DNA from: Aequorivita todarodis | Lineage (GTDB): Bacteria > Bacteroidota > Bacteroidia > Flavobacteriales > Flavobacteriaceae | Assembly: GCF_028561335.1 (NCBI RefSeq) | Contig: NZ_JAQQTG010000007.1 | Coordinates: 62,001 to 126,000, forward strand | Length of the DNA stretch: 64,000 nucleotides | Reading direction: 5' to 3' | Shown: in pieces, positions 45,293-54,041 of the stretch | Numbering within the stretch: the first letter of the stretch is position 1 | How the letters are laid out: the number at the start of each line of letters is the position of its first letter | Made by a program: the position numbers and the translations under genes | Notes under the pieces: generated by a model | Told to the model about the DNA's origin: nothing | Seen by the model: the letters and a program-made list of their open reading frames with translations, nothing else | Databases searched by the model: none

Positions 45293-45362
45293 TTTCAGGT
45301 TGTAGGTTCAAGGTTTGAGGTATGAGGTCATATTTCGTATTTCAGTTTTGGAATTTGGGACC
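45293..45362 (+). repeat. Ten degenerate heptamers (TTTCAGG type)
   Basis: TTTCAGG, TTGTAGG, TTCAAGG, TTTGAGG, TATGAGG and five further units hold a strict 7-bp phase just upstream of the fused synthase gene. The CCTGCCTG/CAGGCAGG hairpin follows at once. Confidence 0.88.
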
Positions 45363-45389
45363 TGCCTGCCAGAGGCACGACAGGCAGGT
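45361..45389. repeat. CCTGCCTG..CAGGCAGG hairpin element, copy 1
   Basis: CCTGCCTG pairs with CAGGCAGG around a CCAGAGGCACGA loop, flanked by TTTGGAAT on both sides. Other copies are at 47136-47163 and 62715-62740; all lie in intergenic DNA with heptamers alongside. Confidence 0.85.
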
Positions 45390-45657
45390 TTGGAATCTTG
45401 AATCTTGAATTTACAACAGCGCTAAACGATTGTAAACAAGCCCCTCCCGCCGAATTCCTATTTAAAGTTTGGGAAAATAAACAGCATATACAAATTTGAG
45501 TTATGTATATCTTGGCAATAATCCCTGATATTCTTTTTTTAATCCCTCTAAGTAAATTTTTACGATTTTCATCTCATTTTTGTAAGACAAACTGGGATAT
45601 ACCGTAAGAATTTTTCAAAATATTTCTTAATTTAGACTTGGGAGAAATACGAATTAT

Positions 45658-46038
45658 ATGGAACGGTCTAGCGAAACTGCCTTCTGCAGGTTATGGATAG
45701 AAAATGGGTTATTATATGTGATCTACAAGCCCATATCCTATCTCGATGAGAAAATGGCAAAATCAATAGTATCCAGTAGGATACTCTTTCAGGAAAATGA
45801 ACCTTATCCAATATTCTGCGATACCCGCGGTATAATGGATAGTAGTAAGGCTGCGCGTGATTATCTCGCACAGGAAGGTTCTACCCTGGCCAAAGCAATA
45901 GCTATTTACGACGACCGGGATGTGGGAGGACTCATGCTTAACTACTATCTATTGAGGAACAAGCCACTGGTACCATCAGCTATATTCAACGATAGGGATC
46001 TGGCCATAAACTTTCTTAGGGGGCAAGAAGGATTATAG
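45658..46038 (+). CDS. DUF7793-like small protein (STAS-like)
   Basis: A 126-residue protein: VIYKPISYLDEKMAKSIV, PIFCDTRGIMDSSKAARDYLA, then AIYDDRDVGGLMLNYYL. The alternating strand-helix order resembles the DUF7793/STAS-like proteins found beside regulators in Flavobacteriia. No enzymatic residues stand out. It is divergent from the fused synthase and 23 bp upstream of the AraC-type regulator, so it is probably a regulatory partner of the same locus. Confidence 0.7.
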   Translation: MERSSETAFCRLWIENGLLYVIYKPISYLDEKMAKSIVSSRILFQENEPYPIFCDTRGIMDSSKAARDYLAQEGSTLAKAIAIYDDRDVGGLMLNYYLLRNKPLVPSAIFNDRDLAINFLRGQEGL

Positions 46039-46061
46039 CTATTTGATTATATACATTAATT

Positions 46062-46991
46062 ATGCAAGCGAAGGATGTAGAGAGATTGAAGGCCGTAAAA
46101 AATATGCTGTATGCAATGGCCCAAGGCAACTTTAATTCCCGGATTCCACGCACCGGGGAAGACGATCTTATTGAATCCATTACCGTCCTGCTTAATATGA
46201 TGGCGGAGGAAATGAAGGAAACATTAAAGTTATATACCGACCTCCATATCCAATCCACCCCATCAGCACATATAAACATGGCATTCATTCTCAATCAAGA
46301 GTTTAGGATACAATATATTAGTGCCGATGTTTTGGCAGAATTGGGCTATAAAGATGAGGACTTAATAAATGAGTCCTTTTCAAAATTGCTGTCCAACAGC
46401 CACAAACGTCTATGGCGCTCAATTGGCAATAAAATGCTCGATACCGTTGGATATAATGAACAACATCGCCTAATCTTAAACTGCAAGAACAAAATGGAAC
46501 GCCCGTGCTTTTGCTCCATTTCTTCCCTTTATAACGTTAGCTCCCCAAAGCAGTACATAATGGTAAACATTTACGAACCCCTTGTGAAAAGTAGAATGTT
46601 GGAGGACAAACCCTTGAACGTACAAACCGCAAAAGACCCGAAAAACAAACTTCCTAAAGTATTGATGCGGGCAAAGGACAGAAAGATATTACAGGAAATC
46701 CACCACCATATTTCCCAGAATTTGGATAAACCGTTGCCCCATTTGGAAACCCTGGCCCATAACTTCGGCACCAACGAGTTTAAGTTAAAATATGGCTTCA
46801 AACAACTGTACAACACTACCGTCTTTCGTTTTTTGAAAAGTGAACGCCTAAAAAAAGGCAGACTTCTTTTGGAAAATACCAGTCTTCCAGTTAAAACTAT
46901 CGCTCCTATGTGCGGGTACACTAGTTCCTCCCACTTTACAAAGGATTTCAAAATAGAATATGGGGTCTCCCCAAAAAAAGTAAGGGAATAA
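46062..46991 (+). CDS. HAMP/PAS-like AraC-type transcriptional regulator
   Basis: A 309-residue cytoplasmic regulator. Residues about 5-55 look like a HAMP linker (AQGNFNSRIPRTGEDDLIES); 65-175 look like a PAS sensor (SAHINMAFILNQEFRIQYIS, ADVLAELGYKDEDLI); the last ~100 are an AraC-type double HTH with LAHNFGTNEFKLKYGFKQLY and CGYTSSSHFTKDFKIEYGVS. It follows the DUF7793-like gene by 23 bp, and the pair diverges from the fused synthase gene, the natural target. Confidence 0.85.
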   Translation: MQAKDVERLKAVKNMLYAMAQGNFNSRIPRTGEDDLIESITVLLNMMAEEMKETLKLYTDLHIQSTPSAHINMAFILNQEFRIQYISADVLAELGYKDEDLINESFSKLLSNSHKRLWRSIGNKMLDTVGYNEQHRLILNCKNKMERPCFCSISSLYNVSSPKQYIMVNIYEPLVKSRMLEDKPLNVQTAKDPKNKLPKVLMRAKDRKILQEIHHHISQNLDKPLPHLETLAHNFGTNEFKLKYGFKQLYNTTVFRFLKSERLKKGRLLLENTSLPVKTIAPMCGYTSSSHFTKDFKIEYGVSPKKVRE

Positions 46992-47093
46992 GGATTTTTA
47001 TAGGTGTGGAATTTTGAATCTATCCCCCTTTAGGGGGCAGGGGGTCCGCTCGAATTTTCAATGGTATCAAGTTTTCATAGTTCCGATTTGGTA

Positions 47094-47237
47094 TTTCTAC
47101 TTTCGTATTTCGTATTTGTTTTTTGGAATTTGAAACCTGCCTGCCAGAGGCACGACAGGCAGGTTTGGAATTTCAGGTTTCAGGTTTCAGGTTTCTTAAA
47201 TCTTGAACCTTGAATCTTGAATCTTGAATCTTGAATC
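47094..47237 (+). repeat. Heptamer arrays around hairpin copy 2
   Basis: TTTCTAC, TTTCGTA, TTTCGTA, TTTGTTT, TTTGGAA, TTTGAAA (47094-47135), the CCTGCCTG/CAGGCAGG hairpin (47136-47163), then eleven more units at 47161-47237 including three AGGTTTC and four TTGAATC, each set in 7-bp phase. Fills most of the 46992-47371 spacer, which also starts with CCCCCTTTAGGGGGCAGGGG near 47022; no gene is seen there. Confidence 0.9.
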
Positions 47238-47371
47238 TTAGAAAAAAGCCAAAATTTTAAAAATCCTTTACGGGAAATTAGAAATCCTTTGGGGTAAACT
47301 TTTTTTTACCCAGTTTTTATAGTTTTAGTAACGCAATATAATTGTTGTTATAAAAAGGAATAGAAAACGAT

Positions 47372-48052
47372 ATGGAAAAGAGAACATTCAATATTTTGAT
47401 TGTTGAGGACCATCCTATTCTTATGGAGAGTTATAAGTCTATTTTTGATGAATTAGAAGAAGAAAATTCAAGTTGGAAATTCAATATAAAGAATGGAGAT
47501 ACCTGCGATATCGCAATTTTTATCTTGGAGAACCAGGCACCCATGGAAGGTTTTGATTTGGTTTTTTTGGATTTTAGGATACCGCCTTCCACTGATGGGA
47601 AATATATTTCTGGGGAGGATATTGGATTGTATATTCGAAAAAAGTTTCCACAAACCAAAATAATGTTTGCTACTTCAGAAAGCCATCAACTTAAAATACA
47701 GAGTATCTTTAGAAGTTTAGATCCAGAAGGATTTATCTATAAAGGCGATAGCAGTCGAGAGATTTTTATGACTGCCATCAAAGAAATTCTAAATGAGGGT
47801 TTTTACTACAGTAAATCTGTGCTTCAAACCATGCGAACAAATATCGCGATGGATCTTTTTTTGGACGAGTGGGATAGAAAGATTTTATTCGAACTGGAGC
47901 GAGGTACGAAAACAACACATTTACCACAAATTCTACCGCTATCCTTGTCTTCAGTGGGGAGACGAAAGCGAAAACTTAAGGAGCTTTTTGAGGTGGAAGG
48001 TGATGATGATAGGGAACTCATTGAAAAGGCGAGGGAACTTGGGTTTATTTAA
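47372..48052 (+). CDS. Orphan response regulator with C-terminal HTH
   Basis: A 226-residue two-domain regulator. The receiver domain has the acidic pocket VEDHP (residues 10-14), the phosphoacceptor in LVFLDFRIPP near residue 68 and KIMFATSESH. The C-terminal ~65 residues (LPQILPLSLSSVGRRKRKLKELF) form a helix-turn-helix. No histidine kinase is in the window. It lies 104 bp before the MauE-propeller gene and may control that locus. Confidence 0.85.
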   Translation: MEKRTFNILIVEDHPILMESYKSIFDELEEENSSWKFNIKNGDTCDIAIFILENQAPMEGFDLVFLDFRIPPSTDGKYISGEDIGLYIRKKFPQTKIMFATSESHQLKIQSIFRSLDPEGFIYKGDSSREIFMTAIKEILNEGFYYSKSVLQTMRTNIAMDLFLDEWDRKILFELERGTKTTHLPQILPLSLSSVGRRKRKLKELFEVEGDDDRELIEKARELGFI

Positions 48053-48155
48053 CTACAACAAAAAATGAATCGGTTCTTGTCAAAACTGACATTTAAAAGG
48101 TCATAGCTTACTATTTATGTCTTTTAGTTTTGTTAGGTAACCCATACCTAATAAA

Positions 48156-49685
48156 ATGGTAACCGCAATAAATAGAAAAAGCCTATCTACTTTTATAATA
48201 AATGGCATACGCTATTTATTTATCCTTCTCTTTATTTATGCTGCGGTAAGTAAAGTTATGGATTTTGAGACTTTTAGACTTCAACTTGCCCAATCTCCAC
48301 TATTAAGTGCGTTTGCTGGAATAATTGCTCGCTTGATCCCTAGTGTTGAAATAGGTATCACTGCACTCTTAATGTTTCCCCGTTATAATATTAAAGCGCT
48401 TTACTACTCCTTTCTACTGATGGTGATGTTTACGACCTATATTTTTATCATCCTTAATTTCTCGGACTTTATTCCCTGCTCTTGTGGGGGCGTACTTGAA
48501 AAACTAAGTTGGACACAGCACCTCATCTTTAATGTGGTATTTATATTTTTGGCTGGGTTAGCAATCTTTATATCCAAGCCCTGGAAATTTCAAGGGAAAC
48601 TATTAGTACTTGCAGCATTGGCAATAATTGGGATAAGTATTGTGGGTTTGCTGTTTGCATTTTCGGAGAAAAAGATGCACCGAAACAATGCGTTTCAAAG
48701 AAGGTATATGCCCCACCCACTTACAAAGATAGGGGAATACGATCTTAAAAACAATGCACACTATATTGCCGGAATAGCAAATGACACCATCTATTTGGGG
48801 AATTACGGAGCACCGCTATATTTAAAGGAAGTTGATACCGCTTTAAAGCATATTCGGGATTTTAAGGTTTCCATTTCAAATGCCTATTTACCCTATAGAC
48901 GGGCAATAATCACAGTAAACCCACCCTATTTTTACTTGGGGGATGGGACGGTGCCCATACTTTTTAGAGGCAAAATAAAAGATTGGAGAGCCACTCCCCT
49001 GTCCTATAAAGAAGCCTATTTTACACAATATACCGTAGCCGATTCCCTATTAATTGGGTTTGTTACAACCAGTAGCAAAACCGGCTCTAATGCCATTGGA
49101 AAATTCGACAAAAGAAATAACAATGAGAGTCTCCAATTAAACACTGAGCTACTGGGACAAGAAAAATTCGGTAGGATAGCTACAGATGGCGCGCTGCTTT
49201 ATAATTCAAAATTTCAAAAATTCATCTACCTATATTATTATAAGAACGAATACAAGATTATAAGTAAACAGCTGACTCAAGAAGCTGTGGGAAAAACTAT
49301 TGATACCATATCAACCCCTGTTTTGGATGTAGCGCATCATAGCACAAAAGGAGAAACTAAGGTTGGCGGGAAATCTGTTCTTGTCAATCTGCAAAGTTCC
49401 ACAAGTGGGAACTATTTGTTTATCCACAGCAACAGATTGGGAAAATTTGAGGATGATAGGATATTAAATACTGCCTCCATTATTGATGTATATGATTTAA
49501 GAAATTATACATATGTCTTTAGTTTTTATCTCTTCCATCAACGGGATGAAAACCTAACGGAATTTAAGGTAAAAAACGATTTATTGATAGCTATCGTGGG
49601 TGATAAACTATGGTTATATAGGTTGAAGCCAGCGTATTTTCACGCTGGCCCCAACCCAACACATACTGCGCAGTATCAGGAATAA
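48156..49685 (+). CDS. MauE/DoxX-type redox membrane protein fused to a propeller-like domain
   Basis: A 509-residue protein. The first ~165 residues have four membrane helices with FIPCSCGGVLEKLSW (C108 and C110), as in MauE-like quinone- or disulfide-linked proteins; the helix starting with KVMDFETFRLQL is typical. Residues about 195-500 are soluble and repeat-like, consistent with a beta-propeller of the six-bladed, TolB-like kind found in Bacteroidota peptide loci. It is predicted to sit in the inner membrane with the propeller outside. Two neighbours (regulator and four-Cys peptide) are on the same strand. Confidence 0.75.
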   Translation: MVTAINRKSLSTFIINGIRYLFILLFIYAAVSKVMDFETFRLQLAQSPLLSAFAGIIARLIPSVEIGITALLMFPRYNIKALYYSFLLMVMFTTYIFIILNFSDFIPCSCGGVLEKLSWTQHLIFNVVFIFLAGLAIFISKPWKFQGKLLVLAALAIIGISIVGLLFAFSEKKMHRNNAFQRRYMPHPLTKIGEYDLKNNAHYIAGIANDTIYLGNYGAPLYLKEVDTALKHIRDFKVSISNAYLPYRRAIITVNPPYFYLGDGTVPILFRGKIKDWRATPLSYKEAYFTQYTVADSLLIGFVTTSSKTGSNAIGKFDKRNNNESLQLNTELLGQEKFGRIATDGALLYNSKFQKFIYLYYYKNEYKIISKQLTQEAVGKTIDTISTPVLDVAHHSTKGETKVGGKSVLVNLQSSTSGNYLFIHSNRLGKFEDDRILNTASIIDVYDLRNYTYVFSFYLFHQRDENLTEFKVKNDLLIAIVGDKLWLYRLKPAYFHAGPNPTHTAQYQE

Positions 49686-49738
49686 GACCGAACACCTGTA
49701 GAAAAAAGTAGGTCGCTAATTACATTAAAATTTATAGT

Positions 49739-49996
49739 ATGAAAACAAAAATTTTAAAATTCGGTATGCCATTGATGGCATTTTTACTGGCAATCGTGTT
49801 TGCTTTTGCCACGAACTCCAAACCAGCATCGGAAGATGTGGCTTTGGTGGATGGATACATTTTTCAAAATGGAAAATGTGAATTTGTAACAAAATGTAGT
49901 ACAATCCCTGGACCTAGTTGTATGGTTGGTGCCACTCTACGCACCAAGATCAATGAAACCCAATGTGGCTCGGAATTGTACCACTGGAGTAATTAA
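49739..49996 (+). CDS. Exported small four-cysteine protein, DUF6520-like
   Basis: An 85-residue precursor. Residues 1-24 form a signal-like hydrophobic segment (KFGMPLMAFLLAIVFAFAT), as in DUF6520 proteins of Flavobacteriia, followed by a short mature part with cysteines at 47, 53, 61 and 76. It is 53 bp after the MauE-propeller gene, so probably one transcript; the redox protein could oxidise its cysteines. The function of the family is unknown to me. An intrinsic hairpin closes the unit. Confidence 0.82.
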   Translation: MKTKILKFGMPLMAFLLAIVFAFATNSKPASEDVALVDGYIFQNGKCEFVTKCSTIPGPSCMVGATLRTKINETQCGSELYHWSN

Positions 49997-50005
49997 TTTT
50001 AATTT

Positions 50006-50050
50006 CCTCTCCAAAACATAGAGCCTGTGTATTGGAGAGGTTTATTATTT
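50006..50050. terminator. CCTCTCCAA/TTGGAGAGG hairpin between convergent genes
   Basis: A 9-bp perfect stem with a 17-nt loop followed on the plus strand by TTTATTATTTT, placed 10 bp after the small four-Cys gene and just past the end of the convergent S9 peptidase gene. Works best as the plus-strand terminator. Confidence 0.75.
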
Positions 50051-52600
50051 TAAATAAGAGTCGAACCACTCCTTTATTTTTTCTGATAAATCTTTTCTAT
50101 TTTCCTTTTTGTGAAGCACATGGCCTTCACCTTGATAATAATATAGTGTTGCAGGTTTTCTAAGTCGTCTTAATGCTAAATAGCCTTGAAGGCTTTGATC
50201 GGGATTCACATTATTATCCTCCTTTCCAGCCCATAGCAAGATTGGGGTATTTATGTTAGACGCCTGATGCAATGGAGAATTTGCTATATAAACTTGAGGA
50301 TTTTGGAAATAGGAATTCTGCATTTTAAAAATATTTTGTTCTACTCTGGTCATTTCTGACTGTCCCGTTGTTTTAAAAATATCAAAATAAAAACTTACAA
50401 GGTTAAGTATCCCACAGCCTGATACCGCTGTGGTAAACCTATCGGTTTGCGTAATTATAAATGCAGTTTCATACCCACCAAGCGAATGTCCAATCAGCCC
50501 TATTCTTTTTTCGTCTATAGCCGCTGTTTTTAATGCTGTATCAACGGCTTTTTCAACGCAAATAACAGCGGAAATACCGGGGGCATTATGTTCGGATTGA
50601 ATGTCTGGCAAGAGAACAAAATAACCATTTAGGGCATAGTTCATAAAATTGAAACCAACATCGTCATAGGGCGAAGGGGGAGTGAACTGATGATACAAAA
50701 AGGATTGTTCTTGATAAATATGAACGACCATAGGATATTTTTTATTAGTATCATAATTAAGGGGATAAATCAAGACCCCTTTTAAGGAATCGGCTATTTC
50801 AGTATTGTATGTAATAAGTTCCCTTTTTGGCCATTTGAATTGATCCCATTCGGGATTGCTTTTATAAATAGTCTTTACAGAGTCTGTTTTTAAATCAACA
50901 TATTCAATAGAGATAGGGTCTGTAAAGCTTTGCTGCGCGAAAAGAAAACTGTTTTTGTCCAGTTGAAGCAATTTGGAAAGACGTTTGTCTTTCCAAGCGA
51001 TTTTACGGATATTATTGTCTTGCCAGTGATAGTAGCCTGTTTTGAGGGTTTGATAATTTTTAGCACTCAAAATTAGGCCTTCTTGATTATCTATTTTATA
51101 GGTATTGAACCCAAAATCGCCATAATTCATTCTTTGATCCTTAGTTCCATAGACAATGCGAAATACAGTTTTTGAATCTCTGCCGTTTGTGAGCTTTTCC
51201 CTATGCCTCCCATCGCAACTTATTTTCCATACATCAAATTCATCGTAAAGAAAAAGTTCGGTCTCATCTTTGGTCCAGCCAGCCAGTCCATATGGATGAG
51301 GGGTGTTAAGGCTAGGGGATTTTTTATTGAATACGGAATGGGGCAGATTTATGGTAATATTACTATGTTTTCTTTCCTTGATATCATAAATCCACCAATG
51401 GCGATCTTTAAAATAGGTCACATATCTACCTCCTGGAGAGAAATGGACAAAATTTATAGCTGTGAATTGGTTGGGTACAACCAGTTCCTTTTTGCCGCTT
51501 TTTAAATTTATGGCATAGATATCCACAAAGGTATTGGAACCGAATTGGGGCTCCCTTGCATAAGCATCAAAGTTGAGGGCATAGTTAGAATTGGGATTGA
51601 ACAGCACTTGGGGCATTTCCCTGTTTCCCAATGGCACCACCCTACTCTCATTTGTAAACCAAACTTGCTGCCAGGGCCCTTTCTTTCCTGAAGTTATAAA
51701 ATTGTTTTGCGTATATAAGGCAGTGTCAAAGGTGTCCCAAATTTCAGGACCTGAATTAGCTTGCGCAAGGGTTTCTGGCAGATTAACATTGAAGAATACT
51801 TTATCGCCTGTATCTGAAACGGAAATTTTAGTATTTGCAATGGATACTTCTTCATTAGAATACGTATCGACATCCAAAAATTTGGAAGTCCTGGATTTAA
51901 GGTCGAATAGGGCTACATTATACGTTTTTCCATTATCGCGGCTATAGAGAAAAGTCAATTTTTCTCCATTGGCACTCCATGTAAATCTTTGGAAGCTCAC
52001 ATTTTTACCTTCCATAATCTCGAAGCTGTTTAACGATTCCAAATTCAAAATTTGCAGGGATTCTCCATAGTTGTTTACAATGGCCATAGCCACAAGGTTT
52101 TTTAGTGGGTTTATTTCAAATCCATTGCTTTTTCCCAGATTATAAATTTTCTTGGTATCAAGAGCGGTAACGGTTAATGAATCTTCCATTGACTGGGTTA
52201 ACCAATAATCTCCCGAAGGGGCGAAATGATTGATTTTTACATTGGGAATGGTGTCAGATAAATTTTTTTCGATATTGACAAGAATCAAGGAATCTGACGC
52301 TAAGGGCAAGGCGAACCATTTATTGTTACTACTGAACTTACCCCAATTTCCATTCGGAAAATTGAACATATTATCCGTTTTTAAATTTATAATAGAGGCC
52401 GTATATGTGCCATCCAAATAATAATTCATGTAGTGGGCCCACTCTCCGTTTTCGGAGGCACTAACTAAATAGGTGTGGGACCAATCTTTTTCTTCCGCGG
52501 AATCCGGAAAGGCTGTTTGGGCGTAAGCTATATGGATCAATATAAGAAAGAAAAGACTCATCCCTGATTTCGCATTATTTTTGAAAAAATGCATTTCCAT
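50045..52600 (-). CDS. S9 family peptidase (prolyl oligopeptidase / DPP-IV-like)
   Basis: An 851-residue exported serine peptidase that would cleave short peptides in the periplasm. A signal peptide (SLFFLILIHIAYAQ, ending near residue 28) is followed by a long beta-propeller-like region and a C-terminal alpha/beta-hydrolase domain with the nucleophile elbow LIGHSLGGYETA, the acid in WAGKEDNNVNPDQS and the histidine in YQGEGHVLHKKEN. Third gene of a SusC-SusD-peptidase operon (12 bp after SusD). Confidence 0.92.
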   Translation of the reverse strand: MEMHFFKNNAKSGMSLFFLILIHIAYAQTAFPDSAEEKDWSHTYLVSASENGEWAHYMNYYLDGTYTASIINLKTDNMFNFPNGNWGKFSSNNKWFALPLASDSLILVNIEKNLSDTIPNVKINHFAPSGDYWLTQSMEDSLTVTALDTKKIYNLGKSNGFEINPLKNLVAMAIVNNYGESLQILNLESLNSFEIMEGKNVSFQRFTWSANGEKLTFLYSRDNGKTYNVALFDLKSRTSKFLDVDTYSNEEVSIANTKISVSDTGDKVFFNVNLPETLAQANSGPEIWDTFDTALYTQNNFITSGKKGPWQQVWFTNESRVVPLGNREMPQVLFNPNSNYALNFDAYAREPQFGSNTFVDIYAINLKSGKKELVVPNQFTAINFVHFSPGGRYVTYFKDRHWWIYDIKERKHSNITINLPHSVFNKKSPSLNTPHPYGLAGWTKDETELFLYDEFDVWKISCDGRHREKLTNGRDSKTVFRIVYGTKDQRMNYGDFGFNTYKIDNQEGLILSAKNYQTLKTGYYHWQDNNIRKIAWKDKRLSKLLQLDKNSFLFAQQSFTDPISIEYVDLKTDSVKTIYKSNPEWDQFKWPKRELITYNTEIADSLKGVLIYPLNYDTNKKYPMVVHIYQEQSFLYHQFTPPSPYDDVGFNFMNYALNGYFVLLPDIQSEHNAPGISAVICVEKAVDTALKTAAIDEKRIGLIGHSLGGYETAFIITQTDRFTTAVSGCGILNLVSFYFDIFKTTGQSEMTRVEQNIFKMQNSYFQNPQVYIANSPLHQASNINTPILLWAGKEDNNVNPDQSLQGYLALRRLRKPATLYYYQGEGHVLHKKENRKDLSEKIKEWFDSYLK

Positions 52601-52612
52601 CTATTGTTTAAA

Positions 52613-54028
52613 TTAATATCCTGGATTTTGTGGTGCTAAATTTGGATTCAGCAAAAGGTCTGATTCTGGAATTGGCAGCAGCACGTCTGTTGGTTTCCAA
52701 GCCGTTTTTATCGGACTGAGAATCTCGTTTGCCATTCCAAAACGGCGAATATCAAACCATCTATGGCCATGTTCGGCAAAGAGCTCGAAACGCCTTTCCT
52801 GTAGAATGGCAAGCCTTAATTGTTCTGGGGTATTGGCCTGGGTATTATCCAACCCAGCACGAAGGCGGATGGCATTAATATCTTGCTGTGCGCCGGCAAT
52901 ATTATTTTGGTTGGCTCTTGCCTCTGCCCTTATAAGATATTGCTCTGCCAAACGGAGCACAATGGAATATTCCATACTGCTGCCCGTATTAAATTGTTGT
53001 TTGTATTTATAAGCATAATACCAAGACTGGGAGCCATCACTCACTTCCCCGATCCATTGGGTTTTCCGCAGATCGTTTGGTTGCATGCTTGCTACCAGTG
53101 CACTGGAAAGGGCGACAAAAGGGGGTGGTGGGGAATCGAAGATATAGGTTGATGCCTCTTGAGAGTTTGAGCCAGGATTTTGTGGTTTCAGCTGTAGTAT
53201 TGCAGAGCGGCTTTCCTTTAAAAAAACATTGTTTAGCTCCGTCTCCAAAGTGAAGAGGGAGGCATTGTTTATTATCCTGCCACTTTCGGCCTCAGCCTCT
53301 TGCCATCGCCCAAGGTATAGGTAAACCCGAGCAATTAGCGCAGAAACTGCCCAGCTGTTGGCTCGGGTTCGTTCCCCTGTTATATAGCTATCGCCCAATA
53401 GACCCTTAGCGTTGCTTAAATCATCCAATATAGCATCATAGACCATGGCCTCTGGTATTTTCTTTATTTTACCGTTTGATTGATAGTCCGTTGTTTTGGG
53501 ATAAGGTATGTCGCCAAAAAGGTTGACAAGGTAAAAATGCACCAAGCCTCTAACAAAGAGCGCCTCTCCCCTTAAGTGCTGCTTGAATTCTGCGGGAAGC
53601 TGGTCTGCGTTTTCCAGACCTTCCAGCACTGCATTGCACATATAAATTAGATTATAAGCATTGTCCCAAATACTTTGAACCGCAGGATCCGTGGCGAGGA
53701 CATTATGGAAATATAAAGTTTGGGCGGTGTCCCAAGGCATGCCGTAAAAATCCAGTTCATCAGCATATAAACCCATTAATACGCCCATACCAGAGTTTGA
53801 GCCAGAGACCATTACCAGGTCTCTCAATTTTCCATATAATGAAGTGGTGGCGGCAGTAGCCGTAGCCTCATCGGTGAATACTTCCTGGTGGGGAATTTGC
53901 CCTAGGGGGGCATCAACCTCCAAAAAATCATCGCAGCCAGAGAAAGAAACCGAAAGCAATAGTATTAAAAGAACTCCTGTTTTATTTTGGTGTGTAAACC
54001 AATTTTTTAGTGTTGTTTTCATTATCAT
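52613..54028 (-). CDS. SusD/RagB family nutrient-binding lipoprotein
   Basis: A 471-residue outer-membrane lipoprotein. The lipobox is SVSFSGCDDF (Cys near 31), with D-D at +2/+3 fitting surface export in Bacteroidota. LRGEALFVRGLVHFYLVNLFGDIPY and ERRFELFAEHGHRWFDIRRF are standard SusD landmarks. It should cap the TonB-dependent channel encoded just upstream. The paired peptidase suggests peptide rather than glycan uptake, an inference. 13 bp from SusC. Confidence 0.95.
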   Translation of the reverse strand: MIMKTTLKNWFTHQNKTGVLLILLLSVSFSGCDDFLEVDAPLGQIPHQEVFTDEATATAATTSLYGKLRDLVMVSGSNSGMGVLMGLYADELDFYGMPWDTAQTLYFHNVLATDPAVQSIWDNAYNLIYMCNAVLEGLENADQLPAEFKQHLRGEALFVRGLVHFYLVNLFGDIPYPKTTDYQSNGKIKKIPEAMVYDAILDDLSNAKGLLGDSYITGERTRANSWAVSALIARVYLYLGRWQEAEAESGRIINNASLFTLETELNNVFLKESRSAILQLKPQNPGSNSQEASTYIFDSPPPPFVALSSALVASMQPNDLRKTQWIGEVSDGSQSWYYAYKYKQQFNTGSSMEYSIVLRLAEQYLIRAEARANQNNIAGAQQDINAIRLRAGLDNTQANTPEQLRLAILQERRFELFAEHGHRWFDIRRFGMANEILSPIKTAWKPTDVLLPIPESDLLLNPNLAPQNPGY

Positions 54029-54041
54029 TGATTTTTGAAGT

